DNA of 64,000 nucleotides, from assembly GCA_028829895.1 (NCBI GenBank), contig CM054180.1, forward strand, positions 92,629,135 to 92,693,134, in the 5' to 3' direction. Positions 1 through 11,227 of this stretch are shown here, in pieces (position 1 is the first letter of the stretch; each line of letters starts with the position of its first letter). Source of the stretch: Sinotaia quadrata. Its lineage: Eukaryota > Mollusca > Gastropoda > Architaenioglossa > Viviparidae. The notes beneath the pieces were generated by a model. The model had not been told where the DNA came from. It did no database searches and saw only the letters and a list, made by a program, of their open reading frames with translations. The translations under genes and the position numbers were made by a program.

Positions 1-2
1 CC

Positions 3-2969
3 GTATTTTCCGGTACAGTCACCGCCGCAGTAATAAGAGACATGCAGTTCGGATTCATACTATCGCCCGGGCAGTGTGACACACACACTGAGGGCATCTA
101 TCCTGTTCTCCCCGTAACCACTAGAGCACAACGGGAACGTAGTAAACAAGGACCCCCAGCTCTAAAGATAGTCGAGAATACATTTCCGCAGTTGACCCCA
201 AGTCAACTCAGTCACCTGCAGCAGGAGGACAAAAGTTTGTCCTCAATGCTACAGCTGGCACGGAAAAACACTATTACGTCCAGCAAGTACGCAACCATGA
301 CGTATTTCCTGAAGGACGGACTAGCGTTTCGGCGCACCGACTATAAGGAAAATGATACTAGAAGCACCACGTGTCTATTTACCCCTACACCACTCAGACA
401 GCTGATTCTTAGCTTTGCACACGACTCAATCATGTCCGGACATCAGGGCGCACGGCGCACTGAGCAGCGAGTTCGTGAGGACTTTTTTTGGCCAGGCCTG
501 AGTAGGGATGTTCGCTCGTACGTTCGTACATGTACGCAGTGTCAGCAACATATCGACCGAGGGCGTGTCAGTCGAGTTCCCCTCGAGATAGTACCAACAG
601 TAGAGGAACCATTCCTAAAAGTCGCAGTAGACATTATTGGCCCAATCATTCCTGCGGCCGAAGGAGGATATCGCTATATCCTAACAATCGTGGATTTTGC
701 AACACGATATCCAGAAGCAGTCGCATTAAAGGGCATCACAGCGATCGAAGTCGCAGACGCTTTAATAGACGTATTTTCTCGTACTGGTGTACCTCGAGAA
801 ATATTGAGTGACCAGGGCACTCAATTCACCTCAGCAATGATGGCTGAAACAATGCGTCTACTAGCGTGTAAACAGTTGTTCTCATCACCATATCACGCTC
901 AGTCTAATGGTGCCGTTGAACGCTTCAACGGTACGATAAAGAAAATGTTAATTAAAATGGCCTCGGAACAACCCGACCAGTGGCCGCGTTTTCTAGCACC
1001 ATTACTCTTCGCGTATCGCGAACTCCCACAAGAGAGTACGGGCTACTCACCGTTCCAACTACTTTACGGAAGGCAACCTCGTGGTCCCCTTAAGCTAATA
1101 AAAGAAACATGGGTCAAGGGAGACACTGTGACCGATGGTAAAGATGTTCACACGTACGTAGCCGAACTACGTCAACGTCTGACCGAGACATGTCACTTAG
1201 CACAGGAAAACATTCGCGAAAAACAACCCCGATACAAGCGAAATTTCGACCGTACAGCTGTGGAACGTGACCTCGAACCAGGCCAGCTCGTGTTACTCTT
1301 GCGGCCCACGCATAACAACCGCATGCAAATGCACTGGCGTGGACCCTATCGCGTTATTAAGCGTGTGAAGCAGAACGACTACAGCATACAGATAGGAAAT
1401 AAGCAGAAAACCTATCACATAAATATGCTCAAGCGTTACTATGAACGCAGCGGCGAACAGATACAAAGCGTGAATGTCGCACTGATACAATTGGAAGACT
1501 CCAATTTCAGAACAGACATGATGTCCGCCGAAACCCAGCCTAACTCCGCAGTTACAGTCGATCAAGTCGAGATTGACTCGAACTTAACTGTCGAACAGCG
1601 CGACGCAATGTCAGAACTCTTACACAGACACGCGCGCATATTCACCGACCAACCGGGCCACTCAGATTTGGTTGAACACCGCATCAAACTTTTAAGCGAC
1701 AAACCGATACGCTTAAAACAGTACCCACAGAAATATGAGAGCACAAAGTACATAGCAGAACAGGTGCGTGAAATGCAAAAACAGGGCGTGATTGAACAGT
1801 CAATCTCCCCATATTCATCACCGGTCGTCTTAGTTAAAAAGAAAGACGGTACGCTTCGTTTTTGTGTGGACTACAGACAGTTAAATGAGATAACTGAATT
1901 CGATGCGGAACCTATTCCAAATCAGGACGAATTATTCGCAAAACTAACCAAGGCACATTACTTTTCGAAGTTTGACATGTGCAAAGGGTACTGGCAACTG
2001 TCAGTTGCTATTGACGACAGACCAAAAACAGCCTTTCCAACCCCGCTAGGCTTATTTCAGTTTTGCCGACTACCGTTCGGACTAGCGAACGCACCCGCAA
2101 CATTCGCGCGCTTCATGCGAAAATTACCGTTAGAGAGCGTTGACGCATTGAATTTCTTTGATGACATACTGGTAGCAACAGGAACATGGGACCAACATTT
2201 ATCCTCAGTGGGTGGTCTACTTGATATTCTCGAGCGCCATAAATTGACCGTGAAACCCACCAAAGTACGCGCGGGCTTTCGAGAGATTGAATTTCTTGGC
2301 CATATCATAAGTGACGGACAAATAGGCCCTAATCTAGACTTAACTGCAGCCATTCGTGACATGACCTTACCGACTACAAAGAAACAGGTCAGGGCAGTTT
2401 TGGGGCTAGTGGGGTACTACCGAAAATTTGTCCCAAACTTCAGTACGCTTCTTAAACCACTGACGGACTTAACTGGAAACAAACAACCCACGAAAATACG
2501 ATGGACGGCAGAGTGTAGCACCGCCCTCGAAAAAGTGAAGGAAATCTTGACCAGTAAACCCGTCCTACAGTTACCAGACTTTGACAAGAGATTTATTGTC
2601 AGGACCGACGCATCAGACGAAGGCCTCGGTGCCATACTTCTCCAAGAGACAGATGACGAATACCTACCGGTAGCATACGCTTCTAAGAAACTGTTAGATC
2701 GTGAGACACGGTACTCTACGATTGAAAAAGAGTGCTTAGCAATCGTATGGGCACTCAAGAAATTTAGTGCATATCTGTACTCTAAACCATTCATCCTGCA
2801 GTGCGATCATAAGCCGCTGACATATCTGCGCACTAGCATGTATGATAACGCTAGGCTAACTAGATGGACACTCCTGCTACAGGAGTATAGCTTCGTTGTC
2901 GAACACATCGCGGGCAGAGAAAATTCGGGTGCCGATGCATTATCCCGGCATGCCATAACCGCGATATAA
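3..2969 (+). CDS. pol: gypsy (Ty3-like) pol polyprotein, 5' end cut by window edge, INT-RT-RNase H order
   Basis: The frame is open from the left edge; the first ATG is at 42 and residues below count from it. The polyprotein would copy element RNA into DNA and integrate it. In order: H127/H134/C164/C167 zinc-binding HHCC; integrase core D197, D257, E293 (DD35E spacing); a GPY-like module near 434-465; RT with D645 and FFDD (D707, D708); RNase H with D856, E895, D922, D965. All catalytic residues are present and there is no internal stop over 975 codons, so the copy is probably young. Integrase lies upstream of RT, the reverse of ordinary gypsy order and the order known from the Gmr1 lineage. 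Gag and most of protease lie outside the window. High confidence in domains; lineage is inferred from order, without a tree. Confidence 0.95.
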   Translation, partial: VFSGTVTAAVIRDMQFGFILSPGQCDTHTEGIYPVLPVTTRAQRERSKQGPPALKIVENTFPQLTPSQLSHLQQEDKSLSSMLQLARKNTITSSKYATMTYFLKDGLAFRRTDYKENDTRSTTCLFTPTPLRQLILSFAHDSIMSGHQGARRTEQRVREDFFWPGLSRDVRSYVRTCTQCQQHIDRGRVSRVPLEIVPTVEEPFLKVAVDIIGPIIPAAEGGYRYILTIVDFATRYPEAVALKGITAIEVADALIDVFSRTGVPREILSDQGTQFTSAMMAETMRLLACKQLFSSPYHAQSNGAVERFNGTIKKMLIKMASEQPDQWPRFLAPLLFAYRELPQESTGYSPFQLLYGRQPRGPLKLIKETWVKGDTVTDGKDVHTYVAELRQRLTETCHLAQENIREKQPRYKRNFDRTAVERDLEPGQLVLLLRPTHNNRMQMHWRGPYRVIKRVKQNDYSIQIGNKQKTYHINMLKRYYERSGEQIQSVNVALIQLEDSNFRTDMMSAETQPNSAVTVDQVEIDSNLTVEQRDAMSELLHRHARIFTDQPGHSDLVEHRIKLLSDKPIRLKQYPQKYESTKYIAEQVREMQKQGVIEQSISPYSSPVVLVKKKDGTLRFCVDYRQLNEITEFDAEPIPNQDELFAKLTKAHYFSKFDMCKGYWQLSVAIDDRPKTAFPTPLGLFQFCRLPFGLANAPATFARFMRKLPLESVDALNFFDDILVATGTWDQHLSSVGGLLDILERHKLTVKPTKVRAGFREIEFLGHIISDGQIGPNLDLTAAIRDMTLPTTKKQVRAVLGLVGYYRKFVPNFSTLLKPLTDLTGNKQPTKIRWTAECSTALEKVKEILTSKPVLQLPDFDKRFIVRTDASDEGLGAILLQETDDEYLPVAYASKKLLDRETRYSTIEKECLAIVWALKKFSAYLYSKPFILQCDHKPLTYLRTSMYDNARLTRWTLLLQEYSFVVEHIAGRENSGADALSRHAITAI

Positions 2970-3098
2970 ACAAGAGAGAGGATAGTCTCTCCACAGATGT
3001 GCATATAATTCCTGTGGGGACTATCGTGTGAAATAAAATTTTTTTTGTTCCTATTTGATTTCCACTCTGTGAGCTCCAATCAATTTTAAGAAGGGGGT
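2970..3098 (+). other. 3' untranslated spacer and polypurine tract of the gypsy element
   Basis: About 130 bases separate the pol stop from the LTR. A purine run AAGAAGGGGG at 3088-3097 sits immediately before the LTR start TGTCACAGG, as expected for the plus-strand primer. Confidence 0.7.
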
Positions 3099-4692
3099 TG
3101 TCACAGGAAATGAGGGACCGAAATTATATTTTATTTCATTTTAAAAACCGTTAACAAAACTAGTTGAAGCAACCCGAGTTTTGTTATTTTTCGTATGTAG
3201 CATGTAACTTCCAGTAACGGTCACCTAAGATCTCTTTAGTAGACAGACGTTCGTGACGCAGTGTGTGTTAATTATCATATTGAATATATATATTAGTTTA
3301 TGAAGAATATGTATATTAAATAAATTGGGACAACTGCGCAATACCGTCACATGTTGTTTACGAGAGGAATGGCCAGTGCGCATTACAATTGACCACAGAA
3401 AAGCGTGCATCACGATTACCACTATATATCCAAGGCAAAAATCATGTCACAGGACATAGCTTCTGGAAGTTTTGGAAACCTTCAGTGAAAGCTATATAAG
3501 GGACAAAATGAAGATTTTACTCTCAATGTTGAAAACGTCGATTCGTCTGAAGCCAGTCTAACTTCACGTATGAATTATCTCATGTACAGAGACTTCATAA
3601 AGGAAAGCTGCAATAATCTCTTTCCATCCGTTTTCCATCCGTCTGATGCCATATATTGAGTAACGAGGCAAAATTACTCAGTATAACTTTTGGCAAAGTG
3701 GAAAGTTCACTGTCCAGGAAAACCCGATGCATGCGACGCTGGTTGTATGCAGTTAACGACACGAGGGACCAACTTGTTCTCCCCCCTGTCTGAGAGTTCG
3801 GTTGGACAGATCTATCCCGCTATTGGGAGGCTAGCACCGAGATTTCTTACAGACATCCGGATTTCTACACTCAATGTAATGCGACGACACATCCCACTGG
3901 ACGACTCTACCCGATAATGCTAAACGTCGTTGGGGTGTCCGTTTCCACGACAACCGGTACAACGATAATTATCGAGGCTGACAACAGTCAGCTAAATTTC
4001 AGATTTCTCCCCAGTGATAATCTGAAAGTGGTGCCTAGATTCTGCAGAATCTTCACCTGTAATGCGACGCCTCAATTGCGTCCCGTCTTCACTTTGAAGT
4101 GCCGCTTATAAGTGACGTGTGAGATTACGTCATCTCCTTGGAACTCTGACATTAATAGTGAGTAATCATTAGCACGGCTAACGCGCACATACTTAAGTCT
4201 AGGACTCTTAAGAAAATGAACACTATTATATCGTTTGCAAAATAAGAACTTTAATGTTAAAAAGTAATGCTTATTTTACATGTCAACTATTGTTAAAGCG
4301 GCCCCATTTGCCGCATAAGAATTGTGTAATTAATCTTTATTTTATATTTTGAATTTCATCATTTTCATCTCCCCTTATTTCCCACAGAGTGTATGACATT
4401 GGAAAGTTGAATGAATGATTAATCACTGTGCGAAAGAGTAGTGCCCCCTTTTAAATCGGGAAATAAATAACCTGATTTAAACATCTTTCAACTCTCTTGT
4501 TATTCATAGTTTTTGAGAGGGACGAAAGAATTTGTACTATTGTTTTGCACCGTTCGTCTGTTCGTCCATTTATTCACATTTATGATACACACTCACAACA
4601 CACACCGCCAATAAAACGTTCCTTGGCATGACATTAATAAATTGGGCCCCACCCAAACATCAATGGCGTATGTCATGTGTGTCTATGTAACA
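3099..4692 (+). mobile_element. 3' LTR of the gypsy element (right end approximate)
   Basis: Starts TGTCACA right after the polypurine tract. The best right end is TGTAACA at 4686-4692, a 6/7 match to the inverted terminus, giving about 1.6 kb. A TATATAAG box lies at 3493-3500 and AATAAA signals at 4610 and about 4634, fitting a promoter and polyadenylation region. The start motif recurs at 3445. The 5' LTR is outside the window, so identity between LTRs and the target-site duplication cannot be checked. Small open frames at 3690-4111 lie in this LTR and are not called as genes. Confidence 0.6.
3493..3500 (+). promoter_or_regulatory. LTR TATA box
   Basis: TATATAAG in the LTR, about 390 bases after the LTR start; likely the core promoter of the element. 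Confidence 0.5.
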
Positions 4693-4840
4693 ACTTGACG
4701 CGACGTAGTACTGGCACACGTCACGGGCTTTTCTTGGAGGTGCACCGGAGCAGGCCAAAAATAGACTTCACCCCTTGCATCTCTAACTTCAGCTCGGGTC
4801 GGCTTGTAACGAGCCTCCCGTTTTGTGACATTCAGCCGCT

Positions 4841-5020
4841 TTCGACGACTGACTGTTTTAGACTGTCGGTTGTGATTCAAGATCTCGGAATCTTACCAAG
4901 ATTCTGGGAGATCCAAGGTTTTACGGAGGATGTGGGCACTTCCGAGGAGCGCTGCTTTGAGTAGTGGAGCGATTCTGTGGTTTCCAGGGAGTTTTGGTAT
5001 TTTTCTATTTTCTCTCTATT
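4841..5020 (-). mobile_element. short LINE 3'-end fragment (copy A')
   Basis: A second, diverged copy of the last coding codons and 3' UTR of the LINE at 5021-6073, lying in tandem with it. It matches that copy from about 4857 to 4994, then jumps to sequence resembling about 5300 of the larger copy, which implies an internal deletion. Its outer tail departs from the TAA-type tail of the other copies. It may be a subfamily or a rearranged end. No function remains. Confidence 0.7.
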
Positions 5021-6073
5021 TATTATTTAGCCTCTTTCCACGACTTCTGTTTGACTGTCGGTTGTGATCCAAGGTCTCGGAATCTTACCAAGATTCTGGG
5101 AGATCCAAGGTTTTACGGAGGATGTGGGCACTTCCGAGGAGCGCTGCTTTGAGTAGTGGAGCGATTCTGTGGTTTCCAGGGAGTTTATTCAGGTAGCCTT
5201 CCAATTCAGATGTTATGTTCCCCAAGGCTCCTATCACTATAGGTATCCCTTCTGCTTTTACATTCCACAGTCTATGGATTTCTAATCTGAGGTCTTGGTA
5301 TTTTTCAATTTTTTCTCTTTCTTTTGTTTTTATGTTTCTATCACTTGGAACAGCGACATCAATGATTGATACTGTTCTGTTGGCCTTATTGAGAACTACA
5401 ATGTCTGGTCTTCGTGCAGGAATCACCCGATCTGTTCTTATCTCGAAGTCCCACAGTATTTTGACTTCTTCTGTTTCAGTGACTGCTTCTGGTTGATGCA
5501 TCCATGCTCTTTCTGGGGTTTGTATGCCATAGTTCTCACACAGATTGCTATGTATGTGTTTTGCCACTTCATTGTGTCGTTTGGTGTATTCCGTTCCAGC
5601 CAGAACCTGACATCCAGATAGTATGTGCTCTGTTGTCTCATCCATGGATTTGCAGAGTCGACATTTGGAATCATTTGAAATTTTCATGATGATAATTCGT
5701 CCACATTTCTCAAGGCCGAATTTCATGTTAATGTCCTCACTGCAGATCTTGACGGTATTGATCAGGGATGTGATGTCACGTTCATTTTTTCTGTACAGCT
5801 TGAGATCGTCCATGTACAGTAGATGGCTGATGACCTGTCCTGCTTTCATTTTGTATCCTAACCCTGTTTTCTGGATCACTTGACTGAGAGGATTCAGGGC
5901 AATGCAGAACAGTAGTGGCGATAAGGAATCACCTTGAAAGATTCCACAATTTATTGCTATGTCTGCAATATTTGTGTTGTTGCATGTGAGGGTGGTTTTC
6001 CAGTTTTTCATTGACTCCTGAATTAGGTTCTGTATTGATGGCGCTACTTTGTACAATTTTAATGTTTCAATGA
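5021..6073 (-). pseudogene. REL-type (R2/R4/Dong-like) LINE fragment, copy A, internally deleted
   Basis: Minus-strand frame with stop at 5085-5087. It carries the RT block GIFQGDSLSPLLF, the YMDD catalytic box, a CCHC-type zinc motif (CRLCKS...H...C) and a restriction-like endonuclease core with RRPDIVVL followed by IIDVAVPSD, ending LDLPESW. Compared with the copies at 40.0-41.9 and 48.7-49.6 kb, a large stretch between RT and the zinc motif is missing; the join at about 5685-5697 falls on a short ATCAT microhomology and stays in frame. The 5' end is lost at about 6073, where a 39-bp tandem array begins and continues the open frame. Not a working element. Confidence 0.9.
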
Positions 6074-6606
6074 GTGTCATGTAGTATACCAAAGGAGGAT
6101 TAACGGTGTTGAGTGCCATGTGGTACACCAAAGGAAGATTAACTGTGTTGAGTGCCATGTGGTACACCAAAGGAAGATTAACTGTGTTGAGTGCCATGTG
6201 GTACACCAAAGGAAGATTAACTGTGTTGAGTGCCATGTGGTACACCAAAGGAAGATTAACTGTGTTGAGTGCCATGTGGTACACCAAAGGAAGATTAACT
6301 GTGTTGAGTGCCATGTGGTACACCAAAGGAAGATTAACTGTGTTGAGTGCCATGTGGTACACCAAAGGAAGATTAACTGTGTTGAGTGCCATGTGGTACA
6401 CCAAAGGAAGATTAACTGTGTTGAGTGCCATGTGGTACACCAAAGGAAGATTAACTGTGTTGAGTGCCATGTGGTACACCAAAGGAAGATTAACTGTGTT
6501 GAGTGCCATGTGGTACACCAAAGGAAGATTAACTGTGTTGAGTGCCATGTGGTACACCAAAGGAAGATTAACTGTGTTGAGTGCCATGTGGTACACCAAA
6601 GGAAGA
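6070..6606. repeat. 39-bp minisatellite, about 13.8 near-identical copies
   Basis: Unit begins GTGTTGAGTGCCATGTGG and is 39 bp. Because 39 is a multiple of three and the unit lacks stops in several frames, long open frames run through on both strands; one fuses with the LINE RT. Copies are almost identical except the first (6070-6105), so expansion is recent. Confidence 0.97.
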
Positions 6607-6897
6607 CCATCTGCGTTAATTTTGTTTGAAAATGCTATCTGTCCTTGACTATCCTAAAACAAACTCGGAATTATAACAACAAAGAGAGTGGGCATGATTT
6701 AGAAGTTGATGATTTATTCCTACTTCTCTCCACCCACACAAACTTGCGTGGCAGGGAATCAATTTATGTGGTGTGGTGGTTTACGAAGTCTATTAAGAAA
6801 GGCAAATAAACATTTAAATCATGTCGTGGTCAACAACACTCTGTCACATTCAATATCGTCAGGCATTACAAAGTATGCAAGAAAAATATGGCTATGA
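6607..6897. other. non-repetitive AT-rich DNA, no gene seen
   Basis: Between two arrays. A short open frame at 6706-6897 has no recognisable feature. Confidence 0.4.
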
Positions 6898-6990
6898 ATC
6901 CACAATCCCAATCTGACGTCATCCACACTCCCAACCTGACGTAATTCACAATCCCAACTTGACGTCATCCACAATCCCAATCTGACGTCA
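6898..6990. repeat. 23-bp tandem array with four CRE-like sites
   Basis: Four units of 23 bp. TGACGTCA occurs at 6914, 6960 and 6983, and the variant TGACGTAA at 6937, exactly 23 bp apart. TGACGTCA is the palindromic CREB/ATF site. About 1.3 kb upstream of the exon called at 8263; any regulatory role is inferred. Confidence 0.85.
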
Positions 6991-7711
6991 TTGTCACAGG
7001 TAAGGGGAGTAATCTTGCCAAAAGAATTATTTTTTTTAATTTGATCGGCGTGTCTAACGCAAGCCAACTCATTCAGGCAATTTTATCAATGAAGTAAAGG
7101 TCAACTAACATCTTAGCACTACTTTATTGCCCAGTAAGCAAATGGCCGTATATGGGTAGTTAGTATCTGGTTTTGGGCGTGACCTTCACCTGTGATCTAA
7201 CTTACTTTCCCTGAACACGTAAACAACTATTTTCTGGCCTAAGCTTTAATCCACAAAGGAAGTTTCTCAATGGGTACACAAGGTTGTAGAAAAACTCGTA
7301 TATGAAAGAAACAATTAATAATACGAAAAATGGTTATCAAAAATACATAATTTGTTTTAATATATCTTCACAGAGAGAATGGGCTGTTTTTTAAAATAAA
7401 AAAAAGCTGATTGAAAGCGCAATTTGTATACATGACTAGCAAAATCTCACTTCATTTCTTTGAGTAGCTTATAATTTAAAAGCTGCATTGAGATTGTTGT
7501 TAGTAAATCTACTTTATTAATTATGCATATAAAGTTATGTTCATAACTTTCATGTGTACACGTGTGGGTACAAATTTTATTCCCGGTTCATGATTGTTAA
7601 TGTTTTTATTGAGATGGTATATGGGAGGAATTGTTAGTTTGAAATGCTTTTTGTTGAGTGCATTATTTATAAATTTTGAAGTTAAGACTCATATTGGTAA
7701 ATTATTATGCA

Positions 7712-7769
<58 letters not shown>

Positions 7770-8262
7770 TGTCTGTCTGTGTGTGTGTGTGTAGTTTTTT
7801 ATTATTACCACTCATCTCGCTATTGTAATATTTTGAGTGCACTGATTGATATAGAGGAATTGTTATTTTTGGAAACTGTTGTATACGTTCAGTTGGTTAC
7901 ATTTTACCATGTGTTTTGTTATTTGTAAATTGAAAGTGCACTGAGAGTAGTTACATAGAGCCTGAGGCTGATAGAAAATGTGAGATTTTTCATGTGCAGA
8001 AATGCTCAAACAGTGAATAATTAGTGGTTGATGGAAAATGCAAGAGATTCTTCATGTGCAGAACAAAGTAGGGAGTAATTAAAATGAACAATTATGTAAA
8101 TTTCGTTTTTTGAGATGTGTTAGAAGAGGTCGTGTAGAATGGTGTTTGGTGAGCTACAACATTAGTTTTTCATGAGACTTGGAGAGTACGTGAAAAGATT
8201 GTTCTAGAAATGAACTTAAACATGAATAAAAAGGAGTGTAGTTTATTTTTAAATTATCACAG
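6991..8262. other. AT-rich DNA with one TG repeat; no gene identified
   Basis: Contains the TG microsatellite at 7709-7792 and a loose duplication around 7950-8080 sharing CTTCATGTGCAGAA-like motifs. Possibly the intron upstream of the exon at 8263. Confidence 0.4.
7709..7792. repeat. TG dinucleotide microsatellite
   Basis: About 80 bp of TG with a short CTGT interruption. Confidence 0.98.
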
Positions 8263-8409
8263 AAACATGAAGCAGTGAAGAAGTCAGGTTTATTTTCTGT
8301 GGTCATCTCTATGTTGCCATCGTTCGAGTGCCCTTTGAGTTATGTTGGAAGTAACCAGGTGACTCTGAAGGACAGTAGAGTTCACTGGGACGAGATGTCT
8401 TTACTTTAA
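8263..8409 (+). CDS. probable terminal coding exon, unknown protein
   Basis: An acceptor (TTTTTAAATTATCACAG) precedes 48 open codons in phase 0 that end at TAA 8407-8409. The peptide starts KHEAVKKSGLFSVVISML and ends WDEMSLL. It lies in the most GC-rich stretch of this neighbourhood, and AATAAA follows at about 8796. I do not recognise the protein. Upstream exons were not found and may lie left of the gypsy element. The minus-strand frame at 8309-8533 is treated as a shadow. Moderate to low confidence because a 48-codon frame can arise by chance. Confidence 0.4.
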   Translation, partial: KHEAVKKSGLFSVVISMLPSFECPLSYVGSNQVTLKDSRVHWDEMSLL

Positions 8410-9106
8410 TGGGAACAAGAGTTTGAACCATTACAGTTGAGGTAAAACAGTCATATAGGACACTTTTCACCTGAAGACAGCAAGTGGCCTTGATTCCAGA
8501 CCTATTCCATGATATCATTGCAGCTGAAGTCATGGAGGGTCATACCATGCCACTGATGGCAATTTGAGACATCGATACTACAGTGGTATGTTGTGGAACC
8601 ACTAAGACCCAACCAGCTGTATTGGACTGCATACAAAATCAAGTTCAGCACTGGAGTATGCTTTGAGAAGGGCCTCGTGTATGTGCACCCCCCCAGTCTA
8701 CATTTTGTTTATGACTTCACTTCAATTGACTTCGTTGTTTCTGCACAATACACTAGAATATAATCACATGAGAGTTTAAAGGCATTGTGCAGTTAATAAA
8801 CTTATGATGCAATGTAGCAGTTTTTGAAATTACTATAATACAAAATTAAATAATATTGTTGGAACACTATACAGTTCTTTTGCAATAAATTTAGAAATAA
8901 GTTTAGCATGATAAAATATACCTATATACTACTTGCATAGCATAAACAATACATATCTGACCTATTCTGTGTGTAACGTAATAAAATGTAAAACTGAATA
9001 TTTATTTGTGTAACAGTAAAATATAAAACTAGCATAGCCTATATGTGTAACTGATTACAATATGCATCTGACATATTCTATGCATGTAACAAGAAAATAT
9101 AACTCT
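8410..9106. other. possible 3' UTR followed by AT-rich spacer
   Basis: 8410-8800 is relatively GC-rich and may be 3' UTR of the preceding exon, with AATAAA near 8796. From 8800 on the sequence is AT-rich with loose repeats of a 'catctgacatatt' motif that lead into the next array. Confidence 0.35.
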
Positions 9107-9545
9107 TACATATTTGGTATGTTTAGCATAGTAGAGAATACATCTGTCATATTATGTGTGTAAAATAGTAAATTATGCATCTGCCATATTATGAGTGTGT
9201 AAAATAGTAAACTATACATCTGCCATATTATGAGTATGTAAAATAATAAACTATACATCTGCCATATTATGAGTATGTAAAATAGTAAACTATACATCTG
9301 CCATATTATGAGTATGTAAAATAGTAAACTATACATCCGACATATTGTGAGTGTGTAAAATAGTAAACTATACATCCGACATATTGTGAGTGTGTAAAAT
9401 AGTAAACTATACATCCGACATATTGTGAGTGTGTAAAATAGTAAACTATACATCCGACATATTGTGAGTGTGTAAAATAGTAAACTATACATCCGACATA
9501 TTGTGAGTGTGTAAAATAGTAAACTATACATCCGACATATTCTAT
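9107..9545. repeat. 39-bp minisatellite, about 11 copies
   Basis: Unit begins CATCCGACATATTGTGAG and is 39 bp. Right-hand units are identical, left-hand units diverged. Open frames on the minus strand (9106-9605) are by-products of a period divisible by three. Confidence 0.95.
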
Positions 9546-9654
9546 ATGAACAAACTGTGCAATAACAAACATCCTATCCACAAAGAATATAAACGAGCAT
9601 TTCACGTTAATTACTTATGTTCATCATTACGTCCTGCGCAGATAATAGGATGTA

Positions 9655-10130
9655 CATTACATCAGTACGTCTGAGAAACGCCATATGATAGATAGCAGCA
9701 CTGCGTCTGAGAAACGCAATATGATAGACAGCAGCACTATGGCTGAGAAGCAACGCCATATGATAGCAATATGACTGAGAAACAATATGATAGACAACAG
9801 CACTACTAATGTGAAAAGACGTCATATGTTAAACAGCAGTACTACGACTGAGAAACAATGCCATATTATAGACAATAATAATACGACTGAGAAACAATGC
9901 CATAGGATAGCCAGCACTATGACTGAGAAACAATGCCATATGATAGACAGCAATATGACTGAAAAACAATGTCATCTATGTTAGACAGCAGCACTAAGAT
10001 TGAGAAACAACCATATATCATAGACAGCACTTTGACTGAGAAACATTGCTAAATGATAGACAGCACTTTGAGTGACAAACAACGCCAGATGACAGACAGC
10101 AGTACTATGACTGAGTAACAACCCATATAA
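9655..10130. repeat. degenerate ~39-bp minisatellite
   Basis: Repeats of GATAGACAGCAGCACTA followed by TGACTGAGAAACAA. Full-length units are 39 bp; many are shortened. Unrelated in sequence to the preceding array. Confidence 0.85.
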
Positions 10131-10194
10131 ACTATGTAAGGGGAGTAAGATTGTCAAATCACATTAACTATATGATACGTTATATATTTATAAA

Positions 10195-10585
10195 AGACTC
10201 AGGTTTGAGAATCACATGTAGTTATATGTTTGTAAAGTGCTTTTAATTAAGATATGTTTGTAAATTATACTAAATGTAATTATATGTTTGTAAAGAGCTT
10301 TAAAAAGGTATGTTTGTAAAGAGCTTTATCAAGGTACGTTTGTAAATCATAGTAAATGTAATTATATGTTTGCAAAGAGCTTTAATCAAGACAAGTTTGT
10401 AAATTATACTAAATGCAATTATATATTGTAAAGAGCTTTAATCTAGACGTGTTGCAAATCATACTAAAAGTAATTAATTTGCAAAGAGCTTTAATCAACA
10501 CGTGTCTTCAGAATGACACTAAATGTAATCACATACTTATAAAGGACTTTAATGAAGACGTGTTTGCAGAATGACAGAGACTGGG
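10195..10585. repeat. degenerate ~57-60-bp tandem repeat
   Basis: Alternating TATGTTTGTAAAGAGCTTTA and TAAATGTAATTA blocks repeated about six times with drift. Confidence 0.75.
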
Positions 10586-10599
10586 CTTTATTTTTTTCG

Positions 10600-11015
10600 C
10601 TTAGTTGTAGATAGATTTGTGTGTGTGCTAATCGTACAATAGAGTGTTTTGTAAAAATTCACTTTAGACAAAAACTGTTATTTGCTCATTCATAGATGAT
10701 TTGTGTGTGCCAATAATGTTTCGTAAAAACTCACTTGAGACATGAAGTGTTATTTGCTCACTCGTAGAGGGTTTGTGTGTCGTGCGCACAATAATGTGTA
10801 AAACCTTGAGACAGGAAGTGTATATCGCTCACTCGTAGAGGGTTTGTGTGTCGTGCGCACAATAATGTGTAAAACCTTGAGACAGGAAGTGTATATCGCT
10901 CACTCGTAGAGGGTTTGTGTGTCGTGCGCGCAATAATATGTAAAACCTTGAGACAGGAAGTGTATATCGCTCACTCGTAGAGGGTTTGTGTGTCGTGCGC
11001 GCAATAATATTTGCT
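10600..11015. repeat. 71-bp minisatellite, about 5 copies
   Basis: Unit contains CTCACTCGTAGAGGGTTTGT and GTCGTGCGC. The last three copies are nearly identical, the first two diverged. Confidence 0.92.
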
Positions 11016-11085
11016 TCGAAAAAATCATTAAGCTCTACTTGAAATACATTTTGTAATTTTAAAAAATAAATTAAAGTTTTAGCTT

Positions 11086-11227
11086 TGTCTAATTACATAA
11101 AGTCTCCACTGTGTGTTGTTACATTAGACAAGATATTTTGTCTTTAAGTATAGTTTTATCAAATTACATAAAGTCTCCACTTTGTGTTGTTACATTAGAC
11201 AAGATATTTTGTCTTTAAATACAGTTT
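11086..11227. repeat. 71-bp direct duplication
   Basis: Two copies starting ACATAAAGTCTCCACT; same period as the array just upstream but unrelated sequence. Confidence 0.9.

Noticed and set aside
3690..4111. Two adjacent small frames after pol
   Set aside because: They lie inside the LTR and lack family features or an envelope-like membrane segment.
6077..6648. Four overlapping long frames on both strands
   Set aside because: All come from one 39-bp unit without stops; a period divisible by three keeps every frame open.
7594..7928. Open frames over CA/TG, TA and TATC runs (also at 16450-16791, 20747-21001, 22497-22993, 36199-36500, 51778-52009)
   Set aside because: Low-complexity translation of microsatellites (Cys-Val, His-Thr, Ile-Tyr runs), not genes.
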